Positions 19,341-28,399 are shown, counted from the first letter of the stretch. The stretch: DNA of 64,000 bases from an uncultured Saprospiraceae bacterium (GCA_938015595.1 CALLPI010000007.1:1-64000); one strand, 5' to 3'. Numbers and translations: made by a program. Notes: a model not told the origin generated them from the letters alone.

Positions 19341-20588
19341 TCAGTGTCCTGGCTGCCAGGCCAGCATCACCTGAAACGGGCGATTTTCGTACCCTGGCGG
19401 CCACCGCCCCATCTGCGTGGACTGTGCCGGGCCAGTAGGGTCGCAAATACAGTATGGCTGCCCCTGCCACAGCACATAATCGCGGCAAGACCAAGGAGTC
19501 GCTACTCCAATGGTCACGTGGTCACTGAAGGAAATTACGGCTATGGGAAGCCCCAATAACTCCTTGGCAAGCTGATAAAACAACACCGCTCTGTCTTCGC
19601 AGTCTGAACACGGATAAAAAAACACTTCGTCGGGTGTCATGGGCCAATTCCGCCCCAGGCAGGCCTCATCTTCCTGGTATGTGAACGCCGAGCGCGTCAT
19701 TGCCAGCAGGATCTCCAGCCGGGCGCGGAGGTCTTTGCCTTGCATGATGCGCTTCAGCTGCGGTATAAGGCTTTGGTACAGTACTGGCGAAATGGGAGCA
19801 AAAAAGTAGGTACTCTCCTCCCGAATAGGCTGTTGGGCAAGCAATTGCACCCAGCTGACATCTGTCAGCACAGACAGCACGTACAGGCTGTCGCGGGTGC
19901 TAAACGACACGGTGCGCGCCTGTGGGCGTGCTGGCAACAAAGGTTTCTGCACCCAGTCTATTGACAAAGCCCTACCCCCTGGCATAGGAGCAAGTGGATG
20001 CACATACTTGCTTTGCACCAGCACCGGATACTGCAGCGGTACAGGAATGTGGTAATACGTACGCCCGTACAGGCAGAGCATGGGCAAGTCGTAGAGCGGT
20101 TCTTCTATCCACAGGTACAACTCCGCAGCTTGCTCGTCAAACGCCAAGCGAGTATCGAACCCCGACATAGACATCAGGAACCAGGCGGCCAACTCGCGCG
20201 GCAGCGGCTCCGCCCAGGGCCACAGCGCGTCTATTGCGTTCCTGAGCAGGTAGTAGTACATCCAGTCGTTGAGTTGTAGGCTGTCTTTTTTGCTCTCCAG
20301 ATCCTTGAGCAGAGGGTGATAATGTGCTTCCAGCAAACTGTGGAAAAAATCGTGAATACCAGCTTCTGTCGCTTCTGCCGTGGCCGGCAGGCTCATGTCG
20401 GCATGACAACCTACGCGCAGCACAGCAGAAGCCAGCCCTACTTCCACATAGCGAACATGGTCGCCGGCTTCTGCGGCAGCAGCTGCTCCCAGCGAAAAGC
20501 TCGCCAGCAGGCACGCCAAGGTGATGCGCCAGGCAGATGGCAGGCTTGAAATCATCAGGGTGAAGAGGCATAACTTGGCCTTAGTCAT
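19341..20588 (-). CDS. Exported transglutaminase-like cysteine protein
   Basis: This 415-residue protein has an N-terminal signal sequence (LACLLASFSLGAAAAAEAGD). The C-terminal quarter carries a transglutaminase/papain-like triad: cysteine in PCSDCEDRAVLFYQL (near residue 345), histidine in SFSDHVTIGV, and aspartate in CICDPTGPA. The middle has no recognised domain. Proteins of this kind may be peptidases or amidases in the periplasm, and the substrate is unknown. It is divergent from the DUF4230 gene. It ends at 19341, leaving 194 nt to the DUF2795 start in which I see nothing. Confidence 0.65.
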   Translation of the reverse strand: MTKAKLCLFTLMISSLPSAWRITLACLLASFSLGAAAAAEAGDHVRYVEVGLASAVLRVGCHADMSLPATAEATEAGIHDFFHSLLEAHYHPLLKDLESKKDSLQLNDWMYYYLLRNAIDALWPWAEPLPRELAAWFLMSMSGFDTRLAFDEQAAELYLWIEEPLYDLPMLCLYGRTYYHIPVPLQYPVLVQSKYVHPLAPMPGGRALSIDWVQKPLLPARPQARTVSFSTRDSLYVLSVLTDVSWVQLLAQQPIREESTYFFAPISPVLYQSLIPQLKRIMQGKDLRARLEILLAMTRSAFTYQEDEACLGRNWPMTPDEVFFYPCSDCEDRAVLFYQLAKELLGLPIAVISFSDHVTIGVATPWSCRDYVLWQGQPYCICDPTGPAQSTQMGRWPPGYENRPFQVMLAWQPGH

Positions 20589-20705
20589 AATGCCTGATTG
20601 AAAGCTTTTTTAATAACCCACTAACATGGGCAGAAGTTTATGATACTAACACCACAATATGCGCATTCTGCTATGCAGAAAGTACACCAGCGCCATACTT
20701 TTTCT

Positions 20706-20713
20706 TACTTTTG
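20706..20713 (+). promoter_or_regulatory. -7 element of the DUF4230 gene
   Basis: TACTTTTG at 20706-20713 matches TAnnTTTG exactly and lies 24 nt before the ATG at 20738. A TTG that could extend the frame falls inside this element, which argues against the longer start. Confidence 0.5.
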
Positions 20714-20737
20714 ACGCGCATTGACACCGTTATTGTT

Positions 20738-21412
20738 ATGGCAGTACGACGAATTACGTCCTTCACTTTTAAGGCAATAGCTGGTCTGTTGCTAACGGCG
20801 CTGATGCTGGGCGCTGGCTTCTGGCTGGGACGCACTATATACCAAAAAAGAGCTGCACAGACTGCACGCGAACAAGCCGACGTGCTCCTGGAGCGCATCC
20901 GAAAAGTAGCCAAACTAGTGGTAGTAGAAGGCTACTTCACCGAAATTTACGACTATAAAGACTACTGGCGCTTTGACTGGACGCCCTTTCAAAAAAAAGC
21001 TCTGCTACGCGTAAAAGGAAAGGTCTCTGTGGGATACGACCTGAGCAACTTGAAAATTGAACCCCTACCTGAACAAAAACTAGTACGCATTAGTAACTTG
21101 CCCGACCCAGTCATTCTCTCTACCGAACACGACGTGGACTACTACGACCTTACCCAGGGTCTGTTCAATCGCTTCACTCCGGAAGACTTCACCAAGCTAA
21201 ACCGAAACGCCAAAAAAATATTGGAAGACAAGGCGCGTAAGAGCGAACTTATGATCACTGCCGTGAATCAAGGGCAAGAGCTATTCGATATGCTAGAATC
21301 CATGGTGGAAAGTGCCGGCTGGAGAATGGAATTCGTGCAAGACAGTGTTATCGGCAAGTTTCAAATACCTCCCAAACTGGAAACCCCCGACAGTGTGATT
21401 TTACAAAAGTAA
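20738..21412 (+). CDS. DUF4230 family membrane-anchored protein
   Basis: This 224-residue protein has one N-terminal membrane helix (TFKAIAGLLLTALMLGAGFWLG), then a domain matching the DUF4230 pattern. Features include the KLVVVEGYFTEIYDYKDYW start, LLRVKGKVSVGYDLSNLKIE, and ISNLPDPVILSTEHDVDYYD. The family is widespread and uncharacterised. The topology predicts the domain outside the cytoplasm, tethered to the inner membrane. An exported HisC-like enzyme gene follows 20 nt later, probably in the same operon. Confidence 0.8.
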   Translation: MAVRRITSFTFKAIAGLLLTALMLGAGFWLGRTIYQKRAAQTAREQADVLLERIRKVAKLVVVEGYFTEIYDYKDYWRFDWTPFQKKALLRVKGKVSVGYDLSNLKIEPLPEQKLVRISNLPDPVILSTEHDVDYYDLTQGLFNRFTPEDFTKLNRNAKKILEDKARKSELMITAVNQGQELFDMLESMVESAGWRMEFVQDSVIGKFQIPPKLETPDSVILQK

Positions 21413-21432
21413 CTTTCAAACCTGACTGTATC

Positions 21433-22569
21433 ATGGCCAATCTGAACAGACGACAATGGTTGCGCACCGCAGGCCTGGGCAGCGCTTTTTCCCTACTCGG
21501 CGGATGGCAAGCCCTAGTCCCAAGCACAGCTGCCAGCCTACCGCTGCATAAAGCTGGCCTTCCCAGTGATGGCCCCGCCCGCTTGGCCTCCAACGAAAAT
21601 CCTTACGGCCCATCGCCCAAAGTGAGAGAGGCCATTCTCAAATGCCTGGACGAAGCCTGCCGCTATCCCTTTGCCCGCACCCAGCCTTTACTGGACAAGC
21701 TAGCACAAAAAGAAGGTCTTACGCCAGAGCATATCGTACTCACCGCCGGCTCTACTGAAGGACTAAAAACTGCAGGGCTAACCTTTGGCTTGCACGGTGC
21801 GGAGATAGTTAGTTCCAACCCCACCTTTCATGTACTGATGGAATACGCCGAGCAGTTGGGAGCCTACATCCATCGCGTACCAGTCAATGAGCAACTTGGC
21901 CACGATCTCGACGCCATGGAGCGCCGTATTACGCAGCAAACCCGCCTTGTGTTCGTATGCAACCCCGATAATCCGACGGGAACCCTGCTACCAGCAACCC
22001 GCATACGCGATTTTTGCGCTTCTCTGTCTAAGCGCACTGTGGTATTTGCCGACGAAGCCTACTTTGACTACGTGGCTGAGCCAGGCTACCCCTCCATGAC
22101 TGAACTGGTGAAGACTGGCATGAACGTCATCGTATCGCGCACGTTTTCAAAAGTATATGGGCTAGCCGGTATTCGCATCGGGTACCTTATCGCCCGCCCC
22201 GACCTGGCTGCCCGCCTGCGCCGCCACGTCATGGCCAACCTCAGCATGCCGGCAATATATGCCGCGCTGGCCGCCCTTGACGATCCGGAGTTTTATCGTT
22301 TTAGTCTGCAAAAAAACGCCGAGGCTAAAGCCATTATTTATCAGGCGCTGGACGCGCACCGGCTCCGGTATGTGCGCTCTCATGCCAACTTTGTATTTTT
22401 TCATACCGGGCGCCCTGTGCAGGAGTTCAACAATGCCATGAGTGCGCAAGGCGTACTCACTGGACGCCCTTTTCCGCCGCTGCTGGAGTGGTGCAGAGTA
22501 AGCACTGGCACGCCCAACGATATGCAGCATTTTGCCCGAGCACTAGCGGCTGTACAGGCTGGCAAATAA
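21433..22569 (+). CDS. HisC-like PLP aminotransferase with a twin-arginine signal
   Basis: This 378-residue class I/II aminotransferase resembles histidinol-phosphate aminotransferase. It has LASNENPYGPSPKVREAI, LTAGSTEGLKT, CNPDNPTGT, DEAYFDYV and the PLP lysine in SRTFSKVYGLAGIRIGY. The unusual part is its N-terminus: NRRQWLRTAGLGSAFSLLGG has twin arginines followed by a hydrophobic stretch, so the folded, cofactor-loaded enzyme is probably exported by Tat. A biosynthetic HisC would be cytoplasmic, so this is likely a different enzyme acting in the periplasm. The substrate is unknown. It sits between the DUF4230 and PorT-like genes. Confidence 0.8.
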   Translation: MANLNRRQWLRTAGLGSAFSLLGGWQALVPSTAASLPLHKAGLPSDGPARLASNENPYGPSPKVREAILKCLDEACRYPFARTQPLLDKLAQKEGLTPEHIVLTAGSTEGLKTAGLTFGLHGAEIVSSNPTFHVLMEYAEQLGAYIHRVPVNEQLGHDLDAMERRITQQTRLVFVCNPDNPTGTLLPATRIRDFCASLSKRTVVFADEAYFDYVAEPGYPSMTELVKTGMNVIVSRTFSKVYGLAGIRIGYLIARPDLAARLRRHVMANLSMPAIYAALAALDDPEFYRFSLQKNAEAKAIIYQALDAHRLRYVRSHANFVFFHTGRPVQEFNNAMSAQGVLTGRPFPPLLEWCRVSTGTPNDMQHFARALAAVQAGK

Positions 22570-22619
22570 TCCAGTTGGTTTATCAAATAAAAAAAAAACA
22601 GAACTTTCAACGCAACAAT

Positions 22620-23219
22620 ATGGCATCATCTCGATTATTGCTTTGCTGCGCGCTTTTGGCCGCTGTTTCTCTTTCTGCCCAGCGATTTCAAGCAGGGTTG
22701 ATGGCCGGGCTGAACATGGCACAAATTGACGGCGACGAACTGGCCGGATATCACCAGCCCGGGCTCAATACTGGTATCAAGGCCGTAGCATTGCTCTCAG
22801 ACGACTGGCGGCTCAACCTAGAGTTGCTCTTTTCGCAGCAAGGTGCCGATCGCTCGGTCAAAGACCCCTTCCGCTCCATATACGACAACATCCGGCTCAA
22901 TGTACTCGAAGTACCAGTGGGTGTTTCTTACGCCGCCTGGAAGTTGCAACCCGTGGCCGGGCTTTCCTACAACCGCCTCATCAGCCACCGCATTCGGGAT
23001 ATTGGCGGGGTAGATGTATCTCGCAACTTTACTTTAGATGGCAATGGCCTTAGCTCTTTCTTCGGCGCCGCTTATTTCTTTTCTCCCCAGTGGGGAGTGG
23101 ACGCGCGCTACACAAGAGCCATGACCATCAACAAAGCTCGCTCGGCACTAGCAGGCGGGCAGGTCGATCGCTTCAGGAGTTACTTCCTCTCATTGAGGCT
23201 GGTGTGGATGTTCAGCTAA
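22620..23219 (+). CDS. PorT-like outer-membrane beta-barrel protein
   Basis: This 199-residue protein has a signal peptide (MASSRLLLCCALLAAVSLSA) and the pattern of the small Bacteroidota beta-barrel family that includes PorT. Features are alternating hydrophobic strands (FQAGLMAGLNMAQIDGD, LNLELLFSQQG, LEVPVGVSYAAW) and a terminal aromatic strand ending RLVWMFS. Membership in the broad barrel family is well supported. Specific function is not. It lies 50 nt after the HisC-like gene. Confidence 0.7.
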   Translation: MASSRLLLCCALLAAVSLSAQRFQAGLMAGLNMAQIDGDELAGYHQPGLNTGIKAVALLSDDWRLNLELLFSQQGADRSVKDPFRSIYDNIRLNVLEVPVGVSYAAWKLQPVAGLSYNRLISHRIRDIGGVDVSRNFTLDGNGLSSFFGAAYFFSPQWGVDARYTRAMTINKARSALAGGQVDRFRSYFLSLRLVWMFS

Positions 23220-23425
23220 GCTCAATATGCCCTTACAAAGGCCAAAGCCTTCGAAACTAGCCCCATATCAGCACAGGCATTAGCAGAAATTTACTGCCTA
23301 ACCTTGCCAGAGGAGGAAGCCAGTACAAACTAACCACATGCAAACCTACTACCACTCCGTAGAGTGAAGCAATGTGCAACTTGGTTATCTTGAAGCACGT
23401 TCGATCTCATACAGCCGAACAGTCG

Positions 23426-24103
23426 CTACCTAAAGGGCGAACTGTCCTGGTGCTTCCTGATCAAATCCTGGGCAAAATAAATACTTATCCACAAACCTGC
23501 TACTGCCAATATGATTAGCCAATCATAGTACTGCTGTAGTACCAGGAAATCATAAACAGCATGAATGACTATGGCAACGCCCAGCCCTTGAAACAAAATT
23601 GGCCAGCGGTGCTGCGGTTTCAACCAGGCCAAGCCAGCAAAGTAGCCAACAATAACCGAAAATAGCGCGTGTGCCGGCACCGCAGTGAAAGCCCGTAGCA
23701 GAGTAGTACCAAGGCCAAAATGACTGGCGTAATGTATGTTTTCTAAAGTGGCAAAGCCCATGCCAATCACTACTGCGTACACAATGCCATCAATGGGCTC
23801 ATTGAAAAAAGGGCGCCGTAATGGATAGGCTATCAACACCAAGAACTTACCAACCTCCTCACCTATGGCTACCGTCAGAATGGAAGCCAATAGTTTCAAT
23901 TCTACGGAAGCACCGTGCCTAATGCCCAGCCGTACTACGGCTTCACTGTCCAGATAAGAGGCTGGCCAGGTAAGCGCCATACCCAACAAGAAGCAGACAA
24001 TGAGGTGCAAACGATGCTCCTGCTCGTACCTGTCCATGCGATAAATGTACCAGGTGATGAGCAACCCTGGCAGTATGGCCAGTATGAGCAATAAAGGATT
24101 CAT
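23426..24103 (-). CDS. PrsW-family intramembrane metalloprotease
   Basis: This 225-residue polytopic membrane protein has about seven helices. PrsW motifs are present: the glutamate pair in AIGEEVGKFLVL, FATLENIHY, the histidine in AVPAHALFSVIVGYFAG, and a second histidine in VIHAVYDFLV. PrsW cleaves anti-sigma factors such as RsiW in Bacillus, but the target here is unknown and the enzyme may act on other substrates. It is the last of four same-strand genes. The hydrolase gene ends 5 nt before its start, suggesting one operon. The 206 nt downstream (23220-23425) show nothing recognisable. Confidence 0.8.
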   Translation of the reverse strand: MNPLLLILAILPGLLITWYIYRMDRYEQEHRLHLIVCFLLGMALTWPASYLDSEAVVRLGIRHGASVELKLLASILTVAIGEEVGKFLVLIAYPLRRPFFNEPIDGIVYAVVIGMGFATLENIHYASHFGLGTTLLRAFTAVPAHALFSVIVGYFAGLAWLKPQHRWPILFQGLGVAIVIHAVYDFLVLQQYYDWLIILAVAGLWISIYFAQDLIRKHQDSSPFR

Positions 24104-24108
24104 GGCGC

Positions 24109-24930
24109 TTAGTCGCTCCTGACAATTCCATTAAAGCAATACTCGGCAAACTCCCGTACAATTTGCCTAGTTTTTCGAGGTGCCTCCAACATACCCATGT
24201 GCCCTATTTTCTCCAAGATGTGCACTGAAGCTGTGGCTGGCAGGCTCGTTTGCGCCAGGCTCAATTCTGCTGGTATGGCCTTGTCTTCTTCGCCGATGAT
24301 AAACAGCACCGGCCAGTTGGCGCACTCCAGTACGCCATGGCGATCAGGGCGCGCCATCATGGCCGTCAAGCCATCTATGATACCTTGCGGCGCATACGTA
24401 GAAGCCTTGTGTATGAGACGATTGACTACAAAGGAATTGGTCCTGGCCCAGGCGGCAGCAAAAAGATCAGAAATCAACTGCTTGACGTATAGTGCGGTAC
24501 CCTGCTCCTGCACAAATCGAATGCTTTTTTGTCGAGCTTCTTTTTTAGCTTCGCTATCGGCGTAGGGATGGGAGTGAAAAAGCCCGAGGCCGGCAAGTTG
24601 CTCTGGGTATTTTTCAGCAAAAGCCAATGCCGTATAGCCTCCCATAGAATGACCAATGAGCAAGAAGCGATTCTGACCAATTGCTTCCTGTACAACTGCC
24701 TGCACAGTATCAGCGTAATATTCAATACTGGCCTCCTGGGCAAGTTCTGACTCGCCGAAACCGGGCAAATCCGCGCAGACTACCTTGTACCCAGCGGCAA
24801 CCAGTTCATCTTTCCACTCGTCCCATATAGTGCTATCTTCACAAAATCCGTGTAGGAATACCAAGGCATTTGCGCCTTTGCCTTGCACGTTGTAGGCTAC
24901 TTTGCGCTGTTGGTATAACAAATACTTCAT
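24109..24930 (-). CDS. Alpha/beta-fold hydrolase
   Basis: This 273-residue single-domain hydrolase has the oxyanion motif FLHGFCEDSTIWD, the nucleophile elbow LIGHSMGGYTALAF (serine near residue 97), the acid in IIGEEDKAIPAEL and the histidine in KIGHMGMLEAP. There is no signal peptide. Substrate cannot be named; relatives include esterases and epoxide or haloalkane hydrolases. It lies between hldD (33 nt) and the PrsW-family gene (5 nt). Confidence 0.85.
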   Translation of the reverse strand: MKYLLYQQRKVAYNVQGKGANALVFLHGFCEDSTIWDEWKDELVAAGYKVVCADLPGFGESELAQEASIEYYADTVQAVVQEAIGQNRFLLIGHSMGGYTALAFAEKYPEQLAGLGLFHSHPYADSEAKKEARQKSIRFVQEQGTALYVKQLISDLFAAAWARTNSFVVNRLIHKASTYAPQGIIDGLTAMMARPDRHGVLECANWPVLFIIGEEDKAIPAELSLAQTSLPATASVHILEKIGHMGMLEAPRKTRQIVREFAEYCFNGIVRSD

Positions 24931-24963
24931 ACCGTGTGATGTTTGTGGCCATTCCGCGCCAAA

Positions 24964-25941
24964 TCAATAATACCCAAAGCCCTGCTCAGCACCGCGCCAG
25001 TAGCTTTTTACATAGTCGTAGATGCCTTCTTCCAAGGTGTGGAAGCGGCCAGTATAGCCGGCCTGGCGCAATTTCTGCATGTCGGCCTGGGTGAAGTACT
25101 GGTAGGTGCCACGTATGTCTTCCGGAGTATCTACAAAACTAATATTAGGCGAAAGCCCCAAGGCCAGAAAAGTATGCGTGGCCAAGTCTAAGAAGGAACA
25201 CGCCTGCCCTGTGCCCACATTGTACAGGCCGGATGCTGGGCGATGCTCAAAAAGCCAATAGCAAATGTCCAGTACATCTTTGATGTAAATGAAATCGCGG
25301 CTTTGCATCCCGTCGGCCACATCTGGGCGATGCGAGCGGAAAAGTTTCATGCCGCCAGTGGCTTGTATTTGACGCACTGTGTGAAACACCACCGAGGCCA
25401 TGCGGCCTTTGTGGTACTCGTTGGGGCCATATACATTGAAGAACTTCAATCCAGCCCAAAAGGGCGGTGCTTGCACTTGCTGCAACACCCAACGGTCAAA
25501 GTCGTTTTTAGATCGCCCATAAGGATTGAGTGGCTTCAGTTGGGGTACTATGTCGTGGTCGTCGCGGTAGCCGAGTTCGCCCAACCCATAGGTGGCAGCG
25601 CTGGAGGCATAAATGAGCGGAATGCCGTGCTGTGCACACAAGTTCCAGATGGTTTGAGAGTAATGGAGATTGAGCCGGTCAAACAAAGCTGTATCTTGCT
25701 CAGTGGTGTCAGTACGAGCTCCCAGATGAAAAACGAACTGTACATCGCGATGCATACGGGCCAACCAATCGGGTAGTTGATCGCGGTGTACGGCTGCAAT
25801 GTAGAGCTTTCCTGCGAAATTAAAGCTCTTGTCGGTGCGGCTGAAATCATCAGCAATAAGAAGGTTGCAGTGACCTGCTTCGTTGAGTTTGCGCAACAGG
25901 CAGGAGGCAATGAATCCAGCTGCTCCGGTAATGACGATCAT
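24964..25941 (-). CDS. hldD: ADP-L-glycero-D-manno-heptose 6-epimerase
   Basis: HldD makes the ADP-L-glycero-beta-D-manno-heptose used in lipopolysaccharide core. The 325-residue short-chain dehydrogenase has the NAD-binding start MIVITGAAGFIASCLLRKL, the family-diagnostic FHLGARTDTTEQD, the YGRSKNDFDRW active-site pair (Tyr, Lys), FNVYGPNEYHKGRMASV and RDFIYIKDV. Its neighbours, outer-membrane protein genes, fit an envelope role. The DUF6089-like gene ends 6 nt before its start. Confidence 0.92.
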   Translation of the reverse strand: MIVITGAAGFIASCLLRKLNEAGHCNLLIADDFSRTDKSFNFAGKLYIAAVHRDQLPDWLARMHRDVQFVFHLGARTDTTEQDTALFDRLNLHYSQTIWNLCAQHGIPLIYASSAATYGLGELGYRDDHDIVPQLKPLNPYGRSKNDFDRWVLQQVQAPPFWAGLKFFNVYGPNEYHKGRMASVVFHTVRQIQATGGMKLFRSHRPDVADGMQSRDFIYIKDVLDICYWLFEHRPASGLYNVGTGQACSFLDLATHTFLALGLSPNISFVDTPEDIRGTYQYFTQADMQKLRQAGYTGRFHTLEEGIYDYVKSYWRGAEQGFGYY

Positions 25942-25947
25942 GTAGGT

Positions 25948-26619
25948 TCAGAATTTTTTGGCTACCATAAGCCCCAGCAAGGCATACCAATCGTTTTTCC
26001 TGGGATTGGCAGAATAGCTGATGCCGTCCAAATAATCCGTGAACGGATAGCGAGCCGCAGCCTCCAGCCCTAATATCCAGTCTTCGCTTAGCTGGGTTTT
26101 GATGCCAATACCTGCTGGGATGATGACGCGGAGCTTAGAATAGGGTGTATCGCGGTCGCGAATGACATTTCGGGTGAGGAGGTCTCCGGTAAAGTGAGAG
26201 AAGTCCACCTTAGGATTGGTGTAGAGTATGCCTGCGCCAGTAATCAAATAGGGAGAAACCGGCAGGGTGCGATTGCTGCGTGCCACGGCCCAGGGCTCCC
26301 ATTCGCCGGTAATGGTCAGCTCCACCAGGTTATTTTCAAAAGCGAAAGCTCTGCGGTCGCGGTCGCTATTATCCAAGTCATCGCCCGAAATATGGGCGTA
26401 GGTAAGCCCAGTGCGCATGAACCAGGTATCGCTGATGCCAAAGCGTGCAAAGATGCCTCCATGAAAACTAGTCTGCTTCCACTCCCAGAAAGGATTGTTG
26501 GTCACATCGCCCTGGTAAGTAGCCGCGCCTAGCGTTACACCGCCTTCAATAGCGGCAGATTGCCCCCAAAGAGCAAGGCAAAAGGAAAAGGCACAAAGGG
26601 TAAGAATCGGTTTTTTCAT
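25948..26619 (-). CDS. Outer-membrane beta-barrel protein (DUF6089-like)
   Basis: This 223-residue protein has a signal peptide (MKKPILTLCAFSFCLALWGQ). Barrel strands follow, including VTLGAATYQGDVTNN, LVELTITGEWEPWA and the C-terminal block DYLDGISYSANPRKNDWYAL. That block is almost repeated in the neighbouring larger gene (DYLDGVSYAGNPKRNDWYAF), so the two are tandem paralogues. The larger one has gained repeats and an OmpA domain. The ATG at 26619 fits the signal peptide; a longer frame reads into the promoter. It leads the hldD-hydrolase-PrsW group. Confidence 0.78.
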   Translation of the reverse strand: MKKPILTLCAFSFCLALWGQSAAIEGGVTLGAATYQGDVTNNPFWEWKQTSFHGGIFARFGISDTWFMRTGLTYAHISGDDLDNSDRDRRAFAFENNLVELTITGEWEPWAVARSNRTLPVSPYLITGAGILYTNPKVDFSHFTGDLLTRNVIRDRDTPYSKLRVIIPAGIGIKTQLSEDWILGLEAAARYPFTDYLDGISYSANPRKNDWYALLGLMVAKKF

Positions 26620-26642
26620 AGTATGGAATCGGTTTTGAGAAG

Positions 26643-26673
26643 CAAAAGTACAGTTATTTCCCACAGAAAGCAA
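26643..26673 (-). promoter_or_regulatory. Promoter of the DUF6089-like/hldD operon
   Basis: The minus strand shows TTG (26671-26673), 20 nt, then TACTTTTG (26643-26650), an exact -7 match 23 nt before the ATG. It lies wholly in the 60-nt gap after the OmpA/TSP3 gene, so the downstream operon can be transcribed separately. Confidence 0.5.
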
Positions 26674-26679
26674 GCGTAG

Positions 26680-28329
26680 TTATTCTGGCGGTAGGATTAA
26701 GTCAAACTCTACACGACGGTTGCGGCTACGGCCCTGCGGGGTTTTGTTGGAGGCAATAGGCCGGGTATGCCCGTATCCTTGTGTATGTAACCGCTCCGGT
26801 GCAATATTCCTTTTAAGTAGATACGCCATGCAACTTTTAGCCCGATTGTTGGAAAGTATCAGGTTTTTGTCAGGTTTACCTACATTGTCTGTATGCCCTG
26901 AGATGTGGAGGTGATGCACTGGGTATTTTTCCATCAGCACAGCAATCTGGTCGAGTACAGCCGCAGATTTGGGCTTGAGCACGGCACTGCCGGTTTCGAA
27001 TTCCACACCCCAACGCGCAGCCAACAGCATTTTTTTATCTTCCTCAGAAATAACAGGACAACCGAACAGTGCTGAACTGCCAGCTAAGATAGGGCAACGG
27101 TCATCCCTGTCGGCTATGCCGTCGCCATCGGTGTCGGGGCAGCCTTTCAAGGCAGGTAATCCAGGCTGGTCGGGGCACTCGTCAAAGTCATCGTAGATGC
27201 CATCGCTATCGCTGTCACGATACGGGCAGCCGCTCTTTTCGGGTACGCCAGCTTCCTCAGGGCAGGCATCGTCAGGGTCGGGAATGCCGTCGGCGTCCAC
27301 ATCAGGACAGCCCTTGTATATTGGCGGGCCGGCCTGCTCAGGGCAGCGGTCATCTTTGTCGGCAATACCGTCATCATCGGCGTCGGGGCATCCGTTCAGC
27401 TCAGATGGGCCACTCTGCAGTGGGCAATCGTCCACGTGATCGGGTATCATATCGCCATCGGCGTCAGGGCATCCGTTGGCTGCACGAGGCCCAGGCTGCT
27501 TGGGGCACATATCTTCCAGATCTTCCAGGCCATCGCCATCGGCGTCAGGGCATCCCATTGCGCTGAGTACGCCGGGTAACGTGGGGCAGCGGTCGTAGCG
27601 GTCAGGAATGTGGTCATTGTCGCGGTCTCTGGGTGTAAGGCGAAGGCTGTAGTGCACTCCAGCGAAGGCATACCAATCATTGCGCTTTGGGTTGCCGGCA
27701 TAGCTTACGCCATCCAGGTAGTCATGCATAACCGGCCTTGTAGCCAACTCTATGCTGAGCATGCTGCGCTTGCTGACATCAAAATGCACGCCAGCGCCAA
27801 AGGGAATGGTAAATCCTTGTTTGGGGTATTCAGAAGCCTGGTCTTTGCGTATTTGACCCCAAAGACCTTCGGTTGGCATGCCTGTGAAGTCCATTGTGCG
27901 AGCGTTGGCGTACCAGGCACCGCCAGCAAATACATACGGCGAAATGATCTTGCGAAATTGGAATCTGCTGGGGTAGCGGCGGGCAGCCCAGGGCTCCCAC
28001 TCCATCAGCAGGCCAGTTTCTACTAGCCGGCTTTGGAAGCGAATGAGCCGTACCTCTCGAATGTCGTCATTCTGAATATTGTCGTCGGCACCACGTAAAC
28101 CTCCTGAAAGAAAACTGCCCCGTAGGCTCAGCGTAGAGGCCAATCTGTGACGTAAAAGCAGACCTGCCCCTGGCTGTGTTTCTTTGAGCACCGGCAAGCG
28201 CTGGGGGGCCAGGTCACCCATGTACATCCAGCCTCCCGCAGCCAGTGTTAGCTCCCATTTAGCTTGTCCCAATGCAACAGATACAACGCATGAAAGGGTA
28301 ATAGTAAGAAACGGAATTCTCATGTTCAT
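26680..28329 (-). CDS. OmpA-family protein with N-terminal barrel and seven TSP3 repeats
   Basis: This 549-residue envelope protein has a signal peptide and a DUF6089-like beta-barrel (about 22-232). Seven thrombospondin type-3 repeats follow (about 235-425), each with an Asp-rich calcium-binding motif such as DADGDGLEDLEDMCP and two cysteines. A C-terminal OmpA peptidoglycan-binding domain completes it (about 440-549, with HISGHTDNVGKPDKN and RRVEFDLIL). It would bridge the outer membrane and cell wall. The adjacent smaller gene is a paralogue of its barrel. It has its own -7 element upstream. Confidence 0.85.
   Translation of the reverse strand: MNMRIPFLTITLSCVVSVALGQAKWELTLAAGGWMYMGDLAPQRLPVLKETQPGAGLLLRHRLASTLSLRGSFLSGGLRGADDNIQNDDIREVRLIRFQSRLVETGLLMEWEPWAARRYPSRFQFRKIISPYVFAGGAWYANARTMDFTGMPTEGLWGQIRKDQASEYPKQGFTIPFGAGVHFDVSKRSMLSIELATRPVMHDYLDGVSYAGNPKRNDWYAFAGVHYSLRLTPRDRDNDHIPDRYDRCPTLPGVLSAMGCPDADGDGLEDLEDMCPKQPGPRAANGCPDADGDMIPDHVDDCPLQSGPSELNGCPDADDDGIADKDDRCPEQAGPPIYKGCPDVDADGIPDPDDACPEEAGVPEKSGCPYRDSDSDGIYDDFDECPDQPGLPALKGCPDTDGDGIADRDDRCPILAGSSALFGCPVISEEDKKMLLAARWGVEFETGSAVLKPKSAAVLDQIAVLMEKYPVHHLHISGHTDNVGKPDKNLILSNNRAKSCMAYLLKRNIAPERLHTQGYGHTRPIASNKTPQGRSRNRRVEFDLILPPE
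27055..27627 (-). repeat. Seven tandem TSP3-coding repeats (about 80 bp each)
   Basis: Within the OmpA-family gene, seven units of 26-28 codons encode the pattern D-x-D-x-D-G-I-x-D-x-x-D-x-C-P...GCP. Codons 235-425 are covered. The DNA units are diverged enough that unequal crossover is not obvious, but the reading frame would tolerate gain or loss of a unit. Confidence 0.9.
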
Positions 28330-28399
28330 TGGTAATGTTTGCAGCCTCCTGTCGTGGCTTTAGCTGCTGCTAGCCCGTGTGAAGGATTTGTTGGCGCAG

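Noticed and set aside
27197-27566. Ser/Gly-rich plus-strand frames opposite the TSP3 repeats
   Set aside because: They are shadows of the repeated coding sequence on the other strand.
27055-27627. Considered as a CRISPR-like or minisatellite array
   Set aside because: The about 80-bp units are codon-structured protein repeats with no constant repeat/variable spacer pattern.
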